From positions 1-64,000 of the forward strand of contig DADA01000061.1 in NCBI GenBank assembly GCA_002494895.1: a DNA stretch of 64,000 nt. The letters are read 5' to 3'. Positions 35,464-44,630 of the stretch are shown here, one piece after another (the stretch's first letter is position 1; each line of letters begins with the position of its first letter). The position numbers were made by a program, and so were the translations under genes. This DNA comes from Nitrososphaera sp. UBA210 (lineage in GTDB: Archaea; Thermoproteota; Nitrososphaeria; Nitrososphaerales; Nitrososphaeraceae). The notes under the pieces are model-generated. The model saw only the letters and a program-made list of their open reading frames with translations. It did not search any database and was not told the origin of the DNA.

Positions 35464-38400
35464 ATGCTATCTTTGAAGTGCCTAGTGGCACTAGTCCTGG
35501 CACTCTGCTTGGCATATTCGTCTACCGCAACCACTAAGAGTGTTATTCAAGTGCCGGCCTATGCTGACACCAATTCGCCGGACTATCCTGCATGCGAGAT
35601 TCTTTGCGAACAGCGCGTTAACTTCGGAGCTATCATCGAACCCATTCACTACAACATGAATCGCGACTTGAGCAGCACAAGCAGCGATCCCAGCATGTCA
35701 TCAAACATAACTGCAAACATTGAGGGCAAGTCACTAATCATAACGGTATCATCTCCAGTCGAGGGCACTTTTAACATAGCACTGAGACAGTTTCTGAAAG
35801 CCCAGCAAGAAGATGGCACACGAATTGCCTATCGCGTTCTTCTCGACGGCAGCGAAGATAGTGCGAGCTTTCGTGAGCTTGGCAGAGAAGATCTCTATCG
35901 AGAATTCGACAGGCTGGAAAAGATCGTCAGGTCGTCACTCCTGGTACGAGAACCTAACGCAATCGACCCGATAACAGTCGATAGCATGCGGGTACTGAGC
36001 ATAGACTTTCCTTCAGGAAGCCATAGCATTGAAATTCGTGGCACATCGATCTACTATGCAGCAGAGGTAGGGCATCGCCATGATACAAAGGATATCTTTG
36101 TCGATTTTCCGCAGTATTCCTGTGATATTCTGTGTGACTACGATCTGAGAATAGGAGACGAGTCCTATCCGATAGCATACGGTCTTTATGGAGACGGCAA
36201 CAGCGTCGAGGTAACCGGGATCTCGGCAGACGTTGACAGGAAGACCATTACAGTAGATTTAGACACGGCCGGCTTTGGCACGTTTCATATTTTCCTACCT
36301 CGCTCCATAATCCAGTCTAGCCAGGACGACGTGGAAGTGAGCTACCTTGTAAAGCTCGATGGAAATGCCATTCATTCAAATGAGCTCGATTGGCAGCAGA
36401 TCTTTCCATCCGATCCGTTCAAAGCTCGGCTCTTATTCATCGACTTTCCCAAAGACACGAAACGAATAGAGATTATGGGTACATGGACAATAGGTGAAAA
36501 ATCCGCTCACGGGATAACGACCTTTCCCTGCGATACGCTGGAAAAGAACTGCACTTACGATCTCACGATTTTAGACAAAACATTTCAGCTAAACTATGCA
36601 ATCAGTGGATATGAAAATACAAGCGACAAGCAATTCCCACGGTTCAGTGCCATCTATTCTGACATGGTGCATAAATCAATCCGAATCCAGCTAGAGGCGC
36701 CAGACCAGGGAGGTATTCTTGCAATTGACTTGCCTCCGGATCTCATACGATCTGACGCAGATGTGCGGCGCTATTCTACATACCAAGACTTTGTGGTAAC
36801 CAATGAGCACAAGAACATAATAAAGTCAGACAGCCGCATCATCGAGGTAAAGTTCGATAAGGGTCAAAAAGAGATAGAGATAGGCGGTAATTATCTATAC
36901 CGAAGCAATGAAGAGTCGCTATTCTCTCCAACATTTCCTTGTTCAAAGGACGCTTGCAGCATAAGAACTATCGGAAGAGATGGTGCCGAGTACGATCTGC
37001 AATACCACATTACCGGTACCGTAGTAACGGGCTTTCCCGATGAAGTCAAAGTAAACAGCATTTCGATTGATTCAACAAAACCTTCCTTGAAAATAGATAT
37101 CACCGCAAAACAGCCTGGAAGATTCGACATGAGTCTTGATAAAACACTAGCAGAGAAAGAGCTCTCGGGCGATGAAGGTATTAACTATTTCGCCTATGTG
37201 GAAGGCAGAGAAGCCATATCGAACTACACGTCCACCTATTTCCCAGACAGACCTAGAACAGTGACAATCGATTTCCTAAAGGGCGACAAGAGGATAGAAG
37301 TAGTAGGCGTACCGATGCAGCAATACCCGTGTTCGAATCCTGCCGAGTTTTGCCTTATGAAGGTTCAAGTCAAAGGTGAGACCTATCCAATTGTTCTGAG
37401 CTTTTCAGGTGGTTCTGCACTTGCGGCTCAGAAAGCTGTCAGCATCGACCAGATATTGCAAGCTCATGCAGGACACATCCACCTACCAGTAGCTTCCAAC
37501 CTGCCAGTTCTAAGCATAGATGGCATTTCAATAGGCGGGGCAAGGGAATCAATAGTTCTCGACATAACGGTTAGGCGAGACGGTATGCTGACATTGTATC
37601 CTGCCAAAGATGTGATCAAGGGGAATATCACCACGGTCAAGGTAGACGGGAGGACGGTCGAATATGGAAGTGACAGCCATGATGACAGCATCGGTATTCA
37701 AATCCCTGTACTTGTGGACAGCAGGCAAGTTGAACTCGTGGTTGCATCAGCAGCGAGCATTGAACCAACAGCTCCTGATTTCCAGGATGTCGGGAGACAA
37801 CCTACGGTCTCTGAACCCATCCCTGAAAATTCTGCTTCTGCCACTCAGAATAACATCATAATTCTCAAGCCACAAGGCTCACAGGATTTCATGACTCCAT
37901 ATACTTGGACCTTTATCGGAGTAGCTGGAGCAGCCCTGACAATCCTTACCGTGAAATTAAGAAATGAGAGCTCGTTTACAAGGCGGTTTCTTGGAGAAAC
38001 GAAGCGCATGCTTCCAGCAGCTCTTGGCATCGAGATAATTTGCGCTACATCCGCTGAAACAGGAAGCATCATAGGCATTCTCCTTTTCGGATTTACGACG
38101 ATAGGATTCATAACGTCTTTCTTGTTGGCTTATGGAGTGGCAGGATGTACGGCCTTTGTTAGCATAGTCGGGAGGGCACGGAGTCGCGAACAGTCGTATC
38201 ATGGAAGAAGCGAAGAGATGACCTGCGGCTGCGACGCTGTACTAGCACACGGATCCGACATGGGGTTTATTTCTGCCGTCGGCTTGACCTTCAAGTATTT
38301 TGCCTCCGGTCTGCGCGAACTGCCGTCGCTTTACCGGGCACCTCACGCTGGCAGAATAATAAAGACCGGCCTTTTCATCCTGATCACCGCAGAAAGCGCC

Positions 38401-38571
38401 TGCATAGTCACTACTGCCACCGTCGACTTCTTCTTATACCAGTATTCGCTGTTTCTGTCGATTCCTCTGGCTCTAGTGTCCGGCGCAATAGTGGTTGCCC
38501 TTATAGCGGCATACAAGTCAGCGAGGAGAAGCAGGGCATACTCGGTTACCAAGACAGACTGGGTTGCTTGA
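35464..38571 (+). CDS. Giant surface protein: five Cys-paired repeats plus a polytopic membrane C-terminus
   Basis: 1035 residues. Signal peptide LSLKCLVALVLALCLAYSSTA. About 750 residues are built of five repeats of roughly 120-150 residues, each opening with a close Cys pair (YPACEILC, YSCDILC, FPCDTLEKNC, FPCSKDAC, YPCSNPAEFC). Each is followed by a beta strand, a D/G-rich turn and a closing IDF-x-K-G-x-x-x-I-E-I-x-G strand; a sixth partial unit lacks the Cys. The last 220 residues contain about five to six membrane helices, an unusual end for an archaeal surface protein. The ATG is preferred over a TTG at 35410. Confidence 0.82.
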   Translation: MLSLKCLVALVLALCLAYSSTATTKSVIQVPAYADTNSPDYPACEILCEQRVNFGAIIEPIHYNMNRDLSSTSSDPSMSSNITANIEGKSLIITVSSPVEGTFNIALRQFLKAQQEDGTRIAYRVLLDGSEDSASFRELGREDLYREFDRLEKIVRSSLLVREPNAIDPITVDSMRVLSIDFPSGSHSIEIRGTSIYYAAEVGHRHDTKDIFVDFPQYSCDILCDYDLRIGDESYPIAYGLYGDGNSVEVTGISADVDRKTITVDLDTAGFGTFHIFLPRSIIQSSQDDVEVSYLVKLDGNAIHSNELDWQQIFPSDPFKARLLFIDFPKDTKRIEIMGTWTIGEKSAHGITTFPCDTLEKNCTYDLTILDKTFQLNYAISGYENTSDKQFPRFSAIYSDMVHKSIRIQLEAPDQGGILAIDLPPDLIRSDADVRRYSTYQDFVVTNEHKNIIKSDSRIIEVKFDKGQKEIEIGGNYLYRSNEESLFSPTFPCSKDACSIRTIGRDGAEYDLQYHITGTVVTGFPDEVKVNSISIDSTKPSLKIDITAKQPGRFDMSLDKTLAEKELSGDEGINYFAYVEGREAISNYTSTYFPDRPRTVTIDFLKGDKRIEVVGVPMQQYPCSNPAEFCLMKVQVKGETYPIVLSFSGGSALAAQKAVSIDQILQAHAGHIHLPVASNLPVLSIDGISIGGARESIVLDITVRRDGMLTLYPAKDVIKGNITTVKVDGRTVEYGSDSHDDSIGIQIPVLVDSRQVELVVASAASIEPTAPDFQDVGRQPTVSEPIPENSASATQNNIIILKPQGSQDFMTPYTWTFIGVAGAALTILTVKLRNESSFTRRFLGETKRMLPAALGIEIICATSAETGSIIGILLFGFTTIGFITSFLLAYGVAGCTAFVSIVGRARSREQSYHGRSEEMTCGCDAVLAHGSDMGFISAVGLTFKYFASGLRELPSLYRAPHAGRIIKTGLFILITAESACIVTTATVDFFLYQYSLFLSIPLALVSGAIVVALIAAYKSARRSRAYSVTKTDWVA

Positions 38572-38663
38572 GCCGGCAAGACCTATAGTGGCCGATCGCC
38601 CTCTAACACGAGCCGAGTAGTTGGATATGCGTTTTGATTAGACGAGTCAGTAACATGTTGAAC

Positions 38664-39506
38664 TCACGTCGATGCTTTGACACTTGCTAGCTGAGATGTC
38701 CGCCTTTGAGCTCTCTTTAGAGCGAGAGTGGTTAGAAACGTTATCACGAGAACAAGCACAATGGTTCCACCAGTTGCGATATTGGCCACATAGGATATCA
38801 TTATTCCAGCCACTACTGAAGATGCCGCTATCGCGCCCGATAGTACGGCAGTCTTTTTGAATCCTTTTCCAAACATCATGGCAGTAATATTCGGTATCAC
38901 TATCAGCGATGAAATGAGCAATATGCCCACAAGCCTTATGGACGATATGACGGCGATGCTCGCCAGTATTATGAACAAGTAATTCAGTTTGGATACCTGC
39001 AGTCCGCTAACCTTTGCCTGCTCCTCGTCAAAGGTGATATACATGAATCTTTTGTAAAGTAAGAGCAGGATGGCGATTATAGCCGCAGAGAGCGCAAGTA
39101 TCATGATTACTTCATCCTGACTTACGAGAAGTATACTTCCAAAAAGAAAGCTGAACAGGTCCACACTGAATCCCCCTGACAAACTAACGAGCACTATTCC
39201 CAAGGCCAGGCCAGAGGAGAGAAGGACAGCTACCGTTGCATCCGGCGGAATTTTGGCTGACTGCCTGAGCTTTGTCATTCCCAGGGCTGCCAGAACGGAA
39301 ACAACTATGGCAGTCCAAATAGGATAGATATTTGCAAAGAGACCCACCGCTATTCCTCCAAAGGCTGCGTGCGCCAGCGCGTCGCCAAATAGCGAGTGTC
39401 TTCGAAGCACAAGAAACAAACCTACTGCTGAGCAGATAACCGCAACAGCTACTCCAGTGATGAGTGCCCTTTGAACGAACCCTAACTGAAGAATTTCTAA
39501 CACCAT
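38664..39506 (-). CDS. znuB: Zinc/manganese ABC importer, membrane permease
   Basis: 280 residues, ABC-3 family permease with eight or so helices: GVAVAVICSAVGLFLVLRRHSLFGDALAHAAFGG near the start, and the metal-path block RLVGILLISSLIVIPNITAM. Third gene of the znuA-znuC-znuB operon; only 6 bases separate it from znuC. Delivers metal from the binding protein across the membrane. Confidence 0.92.
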   Translation of the reverse strand: MVLEILQLGFVQRALITGVAVAVICSAVGLFLVLRRHSLFGDALAHAAFGGIAVGLFANIYPIWTAIVVSVLAALGMTKLRQSAKIPPDATVAVLLSSGLALGIVLVSLSGGFSVDLFSFLFGSILLVSQDEVIMILALSAAIIAILLLLYKRFMYITFDEEQAKVSGLQVSKLNYLFIILASIAVISSIRLVGILLISSLIVIPNITAMMFGKGFKKTAVLSGAIAASSVVAGIMISYVANIATGGTIVLVLVITFLTTLALKRAQRRTSQLASVKAST

Positions 39507-39512
39507 ATTACT

Positions 39513-40250
39513 TCAGTGATGGTGATGCTGTTCGTGCATGTGCGCCTGCATGCTCGATTCAGAGTATTGTTTCAGCATTTCGGGATTTCCAAAGAACTCG
39601 TGCGATTGCCCGTGGAAGAACATGCTTCTGTTTATGCAGGCCACTTTGTTGGCAAGGCTGCTGATCGCTTCCAGGTCATGGGAAGACCAGATAATCGTTA
39701 TGTGATCTTCCTTGTTCAACTTTTTGATAAGCGAATAGAATCTATTCTGAGTCTCCACATCGATGCCAGTCACCGGCTCGTCAAGGATAAGCAACCTCGG
39801 TTCGTTCACCAGAGCCTTGGCTATGAAAACGCGCTGCTGCTGTCCGCCAGAAAGCTCTCCTATTCTTCTATTTTTTAGCCCAGTTAGAGCCGCAGTCTCT
39901 ATCGCGGATGCCATATTCGCTTTCGAGCCTTTTCTTATCGCACCCAGAGACACTATGTCTTCAACTGTTGCTGGAAAACCCTGCTCTATTGATTTCTTTT
40001 GCGGTACATATCCTACCTGCTGCAGGACCTTTCTGTTCTTCCTGATGTCACCACCAAAGATTTCGATTCTTCCCTCATAATCCTCGATCAAACCAAGCAT
40101 GCAGCTGAAAAGTGTGGTCTTTCCGGCTCCGTTTGGGCCAATGATGCCTAGCAAATCTCCTTCTTCTACTTTGAAGGAGATGTCGTCAAGTATCTTTCCT
40201 TGACCATAGTCATAGCTAACTTTGTCTACTAAAACGGCGTCTAGCTGCAA
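39513..40250 (-). CDS. znuC: Zinc/manganese ABC importer, ATP-binding subunit
   Basis: 245 residues: Walker A GPNGAGKT (38-45), Q-loop GYVPQKKSIEQGFP, signature ELSGGQQQR, Walker B LLILDEPVTG, and switch His (SSHDLEA). The C-terminus is very His-rich (HMHEQHHHH), a likely zinc-sensing or zinc-storing tail, which points to zinc rather than manganese as substrate. Its start overlaps the end of znuA by 10 bases. Confidence 0.92.
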   Translation of the reverse strand: MQLDAVLVDKVSYDYGQGKILDDISFKVEEGDLLGIIGPNGAGKTTLFSCMLGLIEDYEGRIEIFGGDIRKNRKVLQQVGYVPQKKSIEQGFPATVEDIVSLGAIRKGSKANMASAIETAALTGLKNRRIGELSGGQQQRVFIAKALVNEPRLLILDEPVTGIDVETQNRFYSLIKKLNKEDHITIIWSSHDLEAISSLANKVACINRSMFFHGQSHEFFGNPEMLKQYSESSMQAHMHEQHHHH

Positions 40251-41158
40251 TCGAGTCCTACCTTCAGGTTCTCTAGATTCTCCTTCATCTTATCAAGATA
40301 TCCCAGGTCCTGCTGAATTTCTTCTTCTTCCAAACCCTCTATCGGGCTCAGAACGAGGACACGTCCATTCGGGATCTCATCAGCAATCACATTGGCAAGC
40401 CTAGGGTCGACCAGCTCTTCTGAATATATTACCTGTATTCCCAGTTCAATGGCCAGTTCCTTTATTTCTTGTATCCTCTGCGGAAGCACTTCTCCCTCCG
40501 GGGTGATGCCCTCTATGCTGTGTTGGACTAGACCATATCTCTTTGCAAAATAGCTAAACGCATTATGGAATGCTATGAAATCCTTCTTCTCGCAACCCGA
40601 CAACTCTGACTTGATAAGAGAATCCAGCGAATCCAGCTCCTTCTCATATTGCTCTGCGTTGCGCATGTAATGGTCTGCGTTCTTTGGATCAACCTCGACA
40701 AGGCCGTCCCGGATCGCCTCTACCTGTTTTTTGGCGTTCATGGGGTCAAGCCAAATATGCGGATCTAGTTCCTCCTCTTCTGATTCACCAGCCATGACCT
40801 GGATTCCCTTGCTTGTATCGACTTTTGTCCTGACACTCAGGTCTGCAACCCAATTTTCAAATCCCGCGCCATTGTAAACTATCAAATCTGCATTCTCTGC
40901 GTTCGCTATGTCCCTGGGGGTAGGATCCCAATCATGCGGCTCAATGCCGGCAGGCACCATTACCGACACTTCCGCCTTTTCCCCGCCTACATGCCTTGCA
41001 AAATCATATACTGGAAAAAAAGAAGCTATTACCTTCACCCTTTCGGTTTCAGTGCTAGAGGGAGTCGGCTGATTCTGACCTGACATAGCAAAGACGCCGA
41101 CAGCCGCCGCGACTGCTATCGCCGCCACTGCGGTCGCAACGATGATCTTTGTCTTCAT
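40241..41158 (-). CDS. znuA: Zinc/manganese ABC importer, substrate-binding protein
   Basis: 305 residues of the cluster A-I metal-binding family. Residues 1-25 are a membrane anchor or signal. Metal ligands visible are His in GIEPHDWDP, His in LDPHIWLDP, His in AFHNAFSYF, and an acidic site near EELVDPRLA. The His-rich loop of bacterial ZnuA is missing; an acidic ESEEEELD segment stands just before the second His. First gene of the operon; its promoter holds repeated GTTAATAAC palindromes. Confidence 0.92.
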   Translation of the reverse strand: MKTKIIVATAVAAIAVAAAVGVFAMSGQNQPTPSSTETERVKVIASFFPVYDFARHVGGEKAEVSVMVPAGIEPHDWDPTPRDIANAENADLIVYNGAGFENWVADLSVRTKVDTSKGIQVMAGESEEEELDPHIWLDPMNAKKQVEAIRDGLVEVDPKNADHYMRNAEQYEKELDSLDSLIKSELSGCEKKDFIAFHNAFSYFAKRYGLVQHSIEGITPEGEVLPQRIQEIKELAIELGIQVIYSEELVDPRLANVIADEIPNGRVLVLSPIEGLEEEEIQQDLGYLDKMKENLENLKVGLDCS

Positions 41159-41173
41159 ATCGCTACATCTTCG

Positions 41174-41237
41174 GTTATTAAGAATATATACTTATGTTAA
41201 TAACATTTCTATTACGACATATAAACAAGTTAATAAC
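41174..41237 (-). promoter_or_regulatory. znuA promoter with three GTTAATAAC-type operators
   Basis: GTTATTAAG (41174-41182), GTTAATAAC (41196-41204) and GTTAATAAC (41229-41237). The last two are identical palindromes. A TATATATT box at about 41183-41190 lies between the first two, roughly 25-30 bases from the znuA ATG, so transcription is probably leaderless and a bound repressor would cover the box. The likely regulator is a DtxR/MntR- or Zur-like repressor, not in this window. Confidence 0.65.
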
Positions 41238-41305
41238 TACCAGGCTGGTGCATAGAGAAATCTGTCACTGGACGCGATCAAGCGTTATGAAGGAACTCGC
41301 GGATC

Positions 41306-41977
41306 TCATTCAAGTCGTTTTCGGCGAGCAAGTTCTGCTTCTGTCGGGTTTTCGAGGGCGAGAGAACCGGTTTTTACCTTTCCACTGCCAGCATAGGTAG
41401 CGATGCTGACGCCAGTAGTTGATACTTTGCAATCCAGCAGCTTCAGGCCAACTGGGATTGTTCCTTCACCGAAAAGTCGTTTGCCATTGCCGATGGTAAG
41501 GGGAAAGGTCCAAACACGAAATTCGTCAATCAGGTCATTCCTCAAAAGAGTCTGGATATGATTGCTACTGCCATGGACTTGAATTTCCGGACCATCTTGC
41601 TTTTTGAGCTCCAGGATTTCTTTTGGTACATCACCTTTGATGAGTTTGGAGTTTTGCCAGTCGGCTTTGCCAAGCGTTCTTGACACCACGTATTTTCTTG
41701 CGCTATTCAGTTTGTCTGCGGCCATTGCGTTCAGCTTGTCAGGATCATTTTTGACAAACGGCCAGTGAGCCGCGAATATTTCGTAGGTCTTGCGACCAAG
41801 CAAGAGATCAAAAGGCTTTGCCAACCCCTCCATGAGGGCCCTGGCCATCATTTCATCCCAATAGTTGACTGACCAGCCGCCGTATGTAAAGCCGCCTGTG
41901 GGATCTTCTTCAGGTCCGCCCGGGGCCTGCATGACGCCATCCAGAGTCACGAAGGTGTTTGTGATAATTTTTCTCAT
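41306..41977 (-). CDS. Dihydrofolate-reductase-like protein (RibD C-terminal domain family)
   Basis: 223 residues with a DHFR-like fold: start RKIITNTFVTLDGVMQAPGG, the LLLGRKTYEIFAAHWPF block, KYVVSRTL, and the NADPH-site strand EIQVHGSSNHIQTLLRNDLIDEFRVW. Such proteins are common beside VOC-family genes in bacteria and are thought to be NADPH-dependent reductases, but true folate reduction is not shown. Last gene of a three-gene unit with the two VOC proteins. Confidence 0.87.
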   Translation of the reverse strand: MRKIITNTFVTLDGVMQAPGGPEEDPTGGFTYGGWSVNYWDEMMARALMEGLAKPFDLLLGRKTYEIFAAHWPFVKNDPDKLNAMAADKLNSARKYVVSRTLGKADWQNSKLIKGDVPKEILELKKQDGPEIQVHGSSNHIQTLLRNDLIDEFRVWTFPLTIGNGKRLFGEGTIPVGLKLLDCKVSTTGVSIATYAGSGKVKTGSLALENPTEAELARRKRLE

Positions 41978-41998
41978 GCCGTCATCTGCCTATCTTTA

Positions 41999-42403
41999 TC
42001 ACGACTTCTGCTGCATATTCATGGTCGGCTGAATCATTCCTACCCTGTTGCCCTCTGTATCAAGAAATGATACGTATAGCCCCACTCCTGGGATATCCCA
42101 TGGTTCGCCAAGGATTCGACCTCCGCCTTTTTCCACCTTCTTTATGTGCTGCCTTATGTCCTCCACTGCAATAACTACAGAAGGGTATTGTGCCGGCTTG
42201 TCATCAGTCTTCTGGAAAAAACTACCATTTATCGCGCACCGCCTTATTGGGCCGTTCTCATCGGATTCAGTTGTAGCGGCCAGGACATAATTTCCCATAT
42301 CTTCGCCTAGCTGCTCAGTCTTCCAATCAAATACATTGGTGTAAAACTCGGCCATTCGCCTTCTGTCTTCTGCTGGCATTTCAAAGTGCACAACCGGGTT
42401 CAT
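41999..42403 (-). CDS. VOC-superfamily protein (glyoxalase/bleomycin-resistance-like)
   Basis: 134 residues: NPVVHFEMPAEDRRRMAEFYTNVFDWK, then VVIAVEDIRQHIKKVEKGGGRILGEP, and YVSFLDTEGNRVGMIQP. One beta-alpha-beta-beta-beta pair with possible metal ligands His6 and the late acidic site. Middle gene of the operon; 3 bases from the upstream VOC gene and 21 from the downstream one. Confidence 0.85.
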   Translation of the reverse strand: MNPVVHFEMPAEDRRRMAEFYTNVFDWKTEQLGEDMGNYVLAATTESDENGPIRRCAINGSFFQKTDDKPAQYPSVVIAVEDIRQHIKKVEKGGGRILGEPWDIPGVGLYVSFLDTEGNRVGMIQPTMNMQQKS

Positions 42404-42406
42404 TTC

Positions 42407-42919
42407 TTATTCCCCGCCCGAATACGCTTTCTTTAGTTCCGCGATATCAAACTTTTTCATCTTTAGAAACGCTTCAGTTACTCGCGCTATTTTCTTCTCG
42501 TCTCTGTCCTTCATCATCTCGTCCATGACAGCCGGAACAATTTGCCATGACAGGCCATACTTGTCTTTGAGCCAGCCGCACTGTTCGGCTTCGGGAACTG
42601 CAGAAAGCTTCTCCCAGTAGTAGTCTATCTCCTCCTGGGTGTCACAGTTTACCATAAATGAAATAGACTCGTTGAACTTGAAAAGTGGTCCCGCACTTAT
42701 CGACATGAACCGCTGACCGCAGAGCACGAATGAAACAATATCGCAATCGCCCGATGGCGTGTCGCGGATTGTCGTGATATTGGTTACCCGTGAATTCGGA
42801 AATATCGAGGTATAAAACGCGGCCGCTTCCTTTGCTTCTTTATTGAACCACAGGTGTGGCGTAATTTTTTGTTTATTACTTCCTTCGCTTTCTTGCATAG
42901 CGGATTCGATTTTATTCAT
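42407..42919 (-). CDS. PhnB-like VOC protein (3-demethylubiquinone methyltransferase-like)
   Basis: 170 residues: [28 protein letters not shown] at the start of the VOC fold, [15 protein letters not shown], and the family end [18 protein letters not shown]. Despite the family name no methyltransferase motif is present. First gene of the operon with a VOC protein and a DHFR-like protein. A 14-base palindrome next to the TATA box lies upstream. ATG at 42898 is an alternative start. Confidence 0.86.
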   Translation of the reverse strand: MNKIESAMQESEGSNKQKITPHLWFNKEAKEAAAFYTSIFPNSRVTNITTIRDTPSGDCDIVSFVLCGQRFMSISAGPLFKFNESISFMVNCDTQEEIDYYWEKLSAVPEAEQCGWLKDKYGLSWQIVPAVMDEMMKDRDEKKIARVTEAFLKMKKFDIAELKKAYSGGE

Positions 42920-42954
42920 GGATAAGCGTATCGCGCATGAAATAAAAGGTATTA

Positions 42955-42968
42955 CTCCCCAAGGGGAG
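42955..42968. promoter_or_regulatory. CTCCCCAAGGGGAG palindrome before the PhnB/VOC/DHFR operon
   Basis: Perfect 14-base palindrome 36 bases before the first gene, followed (in the gene's direction) by TAATACCTTTTATTT, a BRE/TATA-like element. The core CCCCTTGGGG and its place match the element at 1010-1029 before the MFS exporter. Confidence 0.5.
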
Positions 42969-43104
42969 GCTTAGAAACGGTCAACGACTCTTACTGCGTT
43001 TGAGTAAATGGAGTTGTCCGACATATCAGGAATCCATTACATCGTCCCCACCGATTTCTTCACGAAGTGCAGGCGCAAGGGATCGGGCAGTTCGTAGGCG
43101 TATT

Positions 43105-43212
43105 CTAAACAGCCGGACACGTCATTTCCTGCCAGCATTGCAGACAGAAATTGCCTGCATCTTGAAATATTTCGGCTTGTCTTATTTCACATCTACAACA
43201 CAAATCAAGCAT
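43105..43212 (-). CDS. Mini zinc protein, 35 residues
   Basis: MLDLCCRCEIRQAEIFQDAGNF, then CLQCWQEMTC: C-x2-C and C-x2-C with one extra Cys near each end, a compact zinc ribbon. It occupies an otherwise empty stretch and is far below usual length cut-offs. No clear ribosome-binding site; a leaderless transcript is possible. Confidence 0.55.
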   Translation of the reverse strand: MLDLCCRCEIRQAEIFQDAGNFCLQCWQEMTCPAV

Positions 43213-43398
43213 AGCTCACCAGGTTTCGCATGTAATGCATTTATTGTTTTTGGCAATGGTTTCTATAGTGGAAATCAAATGCTTTAGAGAAAAAGGCTTC
43301 ACGGTCGTAACGGGCTGGGGACACTCGGAATCTTGACCCATCGAGGGTTGTAGCTGGAGCATGCATGGTCTAGAGGTAACTAGTTACTGTCTGTATAG

Positions 43399-43405
43399 AA
43401 AAAAA
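43399..43405 (-). terminator. Oligo-T terminator
   Basis: Seven T on the minus strand, 12 bases after the stop of the secreted protein at 43417. Beyond it lies the 12-base palindrome GTAACTAGTTAC (43376-43387). Confidence 0.5.
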
Positions 43406-43416
43406 GAGGAGGGCGC

Positions 43417-44274
43417 TCAACTTTGACACTGGTTGAGCACTAGTCCCACTATCGACCAGCCCGACTGTTTATCACTTGCATCAAATAGTGGTACTGACAC
43501 CTGTCCCGAATCTAGCTCGTCTCCGCATGCTGGAGGTTTGTGGTCGATCAGTCCTTGAATGGATACCGGGGTCACGTTGTGAAATGGAGTGCCATTGATT
43601 TCAACGATCACAAACATCTCTGCCGCCATTCTAGCGGGACCAAGAGGGTTGAAAGGAGGAAGGTTCAACTCGCCAGAATCGACATTTACATTTTCCTCAA
43701 TGAACCCAAGTGACATGCGAGCAGGTGATTGGCTCACCTCGACAGGGACAGTACCGCCAGTGCTGGTCAGTGTCATCTGGACGATCTCTAGGGGCACTTC
43801 GTCAAGCCCGTCCCCGTCGTCGTCATCGGCAACACCTTCATTTCCCTCAAAGAAAACCTTCATCCTCAGCGGCCCTGACATGGAAAAGGTTTCGGGCAAG
43901 CCATCATCAAGTTTCAGGCTTATTTGGCCGCCAATAGATAGGTCATCTGTCTCGACAGCATCAGGCGCTATTCTGCCGAGTGTTTCTTCGATGCCATCAA
44001 GTCTATCTTCAATGTCTCTTACTTCGCGCTTGATTTCCTGAAGCCCGAATCCGGGGTCCGAGAGCAAGTCAGTATTTGTCTTTATTCCATCGACTTTGCT
44101 TCCAATATCCGTAACCTTGTTCTGAATGTTTCTGGCGAATTTGTATATGTGTTCCAGCATATGCTGCGTGTCCGTCGTGATGTGGGCAAAGGCCTGCGGA
44201 AAAGAAAATCCCGTCGCAAGCACTGCCATCAATCCTATTGATAGATATTTCCACTTCTTGGTAGAATCTACCAT
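43417..44274 (-). CDS. Secreted coiled-coil protein
   Basis: 285 residues from the ATG that gives a clean signal peptide (KKWKYLSIGLMAVLATGFSFPQAFA). Residues about 30-105 form a coiled coil (HMLEHIYKFARNIQNKVTDIGSKVDGI ... EIKREVRDIEDRLDGIEETLG), which suggests oligomers. The rest is beta-rich with a DDDDGDGLDE acidic loop and two Cys pairs near the end. Unknown function; probably an envelope component. Confidence 0.75.
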   Translation of the reverse strand: MVDSTKKWKYLSIGLMAVLATGFSFPQAFAHITTDTQHMLEHIYKFARNIQNKVTDIGSKVDGIKTNTDLLSDPGFGLQEIKREVRDIEDRLDGIEETLGRIAPDAVETDDLSIGGQISLKLDDGLPETFSMSGPLRMKVFFEGNEGVADDDDGDGLDEVPLEIVQMTLTSTGGTVPVEVSQSPARMSLGFIEENVNVDSGELNLPPFNPLGPARMAAEMFVIVEINGTPFHNVTPVSIQGLIDHKPPACGDELDSGQVSVPLFDASDKQSGWSIVGLVLNQCQS

Positions 44275-44289
44275 GGCCACACGAGCCAA

Positions 44290-44630
44290 GTCTTCTATTA
44301 AAGGGTGTATGGAATAGAAAGCTTGACAGTGCCGGGTCGACTAATCCGGTTCCATTCCTCCCTAAGTAGAAATGATGCGAGAAGGATATCGGCAGCTCTC
44401 TGATTTTCAGGTGTTTAGAATGCGGACTGACTAACACTCGGCTCAAAGAACAAAAGCACTCGTGAATCAGAGAATATTTGTGCACAGCCGCCGTCCGTTG
44501 CAGGGGGTCTGGGAAAAACGACGGCTAGCACACACGGGGAGATCTGTGAATTGTGGGTGGAAGTACTTAAAGAACTGGCTACAATGTAATCGTAAAATCT
44601 TCTATCACTTTTGTTCACAGGCAATTTGAT
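44290..44630. other. Intergenic stretch, no supported gene
   Basis: About 340 bases. A 70-codon reverse frame directly after the mini Cys gene exists but has unconvincing composition. No repeat or RNA gene seen. Confidence 0.35.

Noticed and set aside
40241..41158. Manganese or nickel as substrate of the ABC importer
   Set aside because: The family cannot be told apart with certainty by eye, but the His-rich ATPase tail and the three-His site favour zinc.
43000..43287. 95-codon forward frame
   Set aside because: Ser/Arg/Thr-rich with no domain; it is the shadow of the reverse mini zinc gene at 43105-43212.
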